Part shown: in pieces, positions 15,186-15,880 of the stretch
Position numbering within the stretch: the first letter of the stretch is position 1
How the letters are laid out: every line of letters begins with the position of its first letter
Assembly: GCA_027039745.1 (NCBI GenBank)
Contig: JALUMP010000010.1
Location: forward strand, 1 to 15,880
DNA: 15,880 nt
From: Candidatus Parcubacteria bacterium
GTDB lineage: Bacteria > Patescibacteriota > Minisyncoccia > Phycocordibacterales > GCA-2747955
Direction of reading: 5' to 3'
Program-made: the position numbers and the translations under genes
Notes under the pieces: model-generated
Told to the model about the DNA's origin: nothing
The model's input: the letters and a program-made list of their open reading frames with translations, nothing else
Database searches by the model: none

Positions 15186-15782
15186 TTATATTTTCCCAAC
15201 TAAGTTTTCTCCTGGAGTAAGAGTGTCTTCTCCGGGGTGTCAAGAAGCAGGGCAAACTTGACCATCGTTCTCTGCAACAAATTTTGCAGCTTGCACTTTT
15301 CTTAAAGTTTCTGAAGCTGATCTACCTATTGAGTTGTCATTAATTTCTATTGATTGGACAATTCCTTCTGGGCTAACAATAAATGTGCCTCTTAAAGATA
15401 AACCTTCTTCATAAATATAAGTGCCCATAGTTCGTGATATTTCTCCTGTTGGGTCTGCTGCCATTGGGAATTTAATATTTCCAATTGCTTTTGATGTATC
15501 ATGTCATGCTTTATGAACAAATTCTGTATCTGTAGAAATTGATAAAATTTCAGTATTTTCTTCTTGGAATTTTTCATAGTATTTTGCCATTTCTTCAAGT
15601 TCTGTTGGACACACAAATGTAAAGTCAGCTGGGTAGAAAAATAATATTAATCATTTTCCTGATTTTAGATATTGATCAGTTGAACCTTTTTGAAATTTTC
15701 CATCTTGATAATAATTAAATTTAAAATTTGGTAATTTGTCTCCTACGGAGATTGTTTCTATTATATAATTTTCATCTTGCAT
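15186..15782 (-). CDS. ahpC: AhpC-type 2-Cys peroxiredoxin
   Basis: A 198-residue thiol peroxidase reducing hydrogen peroxide and organic peroxides. The peroxidatic Cys58 sits in YPADFTFVCPTEL and the resolving Cys177 in GQVCPASW, giving the typical 2-Cys arrangement. PMAADPTGEISRTMG and LRGTFIVSPEGIVQS are further AhpC hallmarks. Three Trp are TGA at family Trp sites: W44 (GKWLILFFYPADF), HKAWHDTS and W181 (CPASWHPG). Under the standard code both catalytic cysteines fall in separate fragments. The start is ATG 15782, with a TGcTAAAAT extended -10 ending 9 nt upstream. The stop is TAA. No AhpF or other reductase is in the window. Confidence 0.95.
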
Positions 15783-15791
15783 ATGTTGTAG

Positions 15792-15800
15792 ATTTTAGCA
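15792..15800 (-). promoter_or_regulatory. Extended -10 of ahpC
   Basis: Minus-strand TGc-TAAAAT ends 9 nt before ATG 15782. It fits the leaderless pattern of the window. The remaining right edge (15801-15880) is AT-rich and shows no gene. Confidence 0.5.
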
Positions 15801-15880
15801 TATATTTATTTTTTTGTATATTTTTTTGATCAAAATATTATTATGAATAGAAAAAAGTAAAAAATAAACATATATATTAT

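Noticed and set aside
1398..15782. UGA = Gly (genetic code 25)
   Set aside because: Gly does not fit conserved sites such as LPG-W-HLEC, GRE-W-Q, T-W-PEQ and L-W-A-W. Trp fits all of them.

Overview
The window reads as a low-GC chromosomal segment of a Patescibacteria/CPR-type bacterium that translates UGA as tryptophan. The CPR assignment is an inference. It rests on several short type IV pilin-like genes with a CPR-style N-terminus, a small membrane-anchored peptidoglycan-binding protein with a Cys-rich segment after its transmembrane helix, a membrane protein of a type I associate with CPR genomes, an NYN-domain protein, and generally short proteins. The recoding is read directly from the sequence. 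In nine genes (cysS, ppaC, thrS, the GspG-like pilin, pyrG, the membrane protein at 12876, the peptidoglycan-binding protein, the HhH protein and ahpC) in-frame TGA codons fall mostly where the family has Trp. I count about 31 TGA and about 9 TGG Trp codons. Every gene whose end is visible stops with TAA or TAG. CGA and CGG still read as Arg. Gracilibacteria and Absconditabacteria, the well-known recoded CPR lineages, read UGA as Gly, which does not fit here.

Layout. 1-271: C-terminal end of a membrane protein containing an (ATTT)9 tract. 272-832: non-coding, partly GC-richer. 833-1363: pilin A, with a G9 tract in its putative promoter. 1398-2834 (-): cysS, divergent from folD (2897-3757), which is followed by tRNA-Ala(UGC), a terminator and a tRNA-linked repeat element. 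4149-4679: pilin B, a close paralogue of pilin A. 4750-5676: ppaC. 5714-6126: two and a fraction 189-bp tandem repeats, each carrying the 3' end of the adjacent tRNA-Leu(UAG) (6108-6189, -). 6368-7081: rluF-like pseudouridine synthase. 7087-9014: a threonine attenuator (15-codon leader peptide with eight Thr codons, antiterminator and terminator) followed by thrS. 9068-9652 (-): GspG-like pilin, downstream of pyrG (9708-11369, -). 11661-12071: pilin D. 12148-13916: NYN-domain gene and membrane-protein gene in tandem. 13972-14505: peptidoglycan-binding protein. 14547-15113: membrane-anchored HhH protein. 15186-15782 (-): ahpC.

Expression style. For most genes a sigma70-like -10 hexamer lies only 6-9 nt before the ATG and no Shine-Dalgarno sequence is seen, so most transcripts look leaderless. 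The genes are mostly housekeeping (two tRNA synthetases, CTP synthase, pyrophosphatase, folate enzyme, rRNA modification, peroxide defence) mixed with cell-surface pilin genes. The most notable signals are the UGA=Trp code, the classical thrS attenuator, and a small non-coding repeat family tied to tRNA 3' ends.
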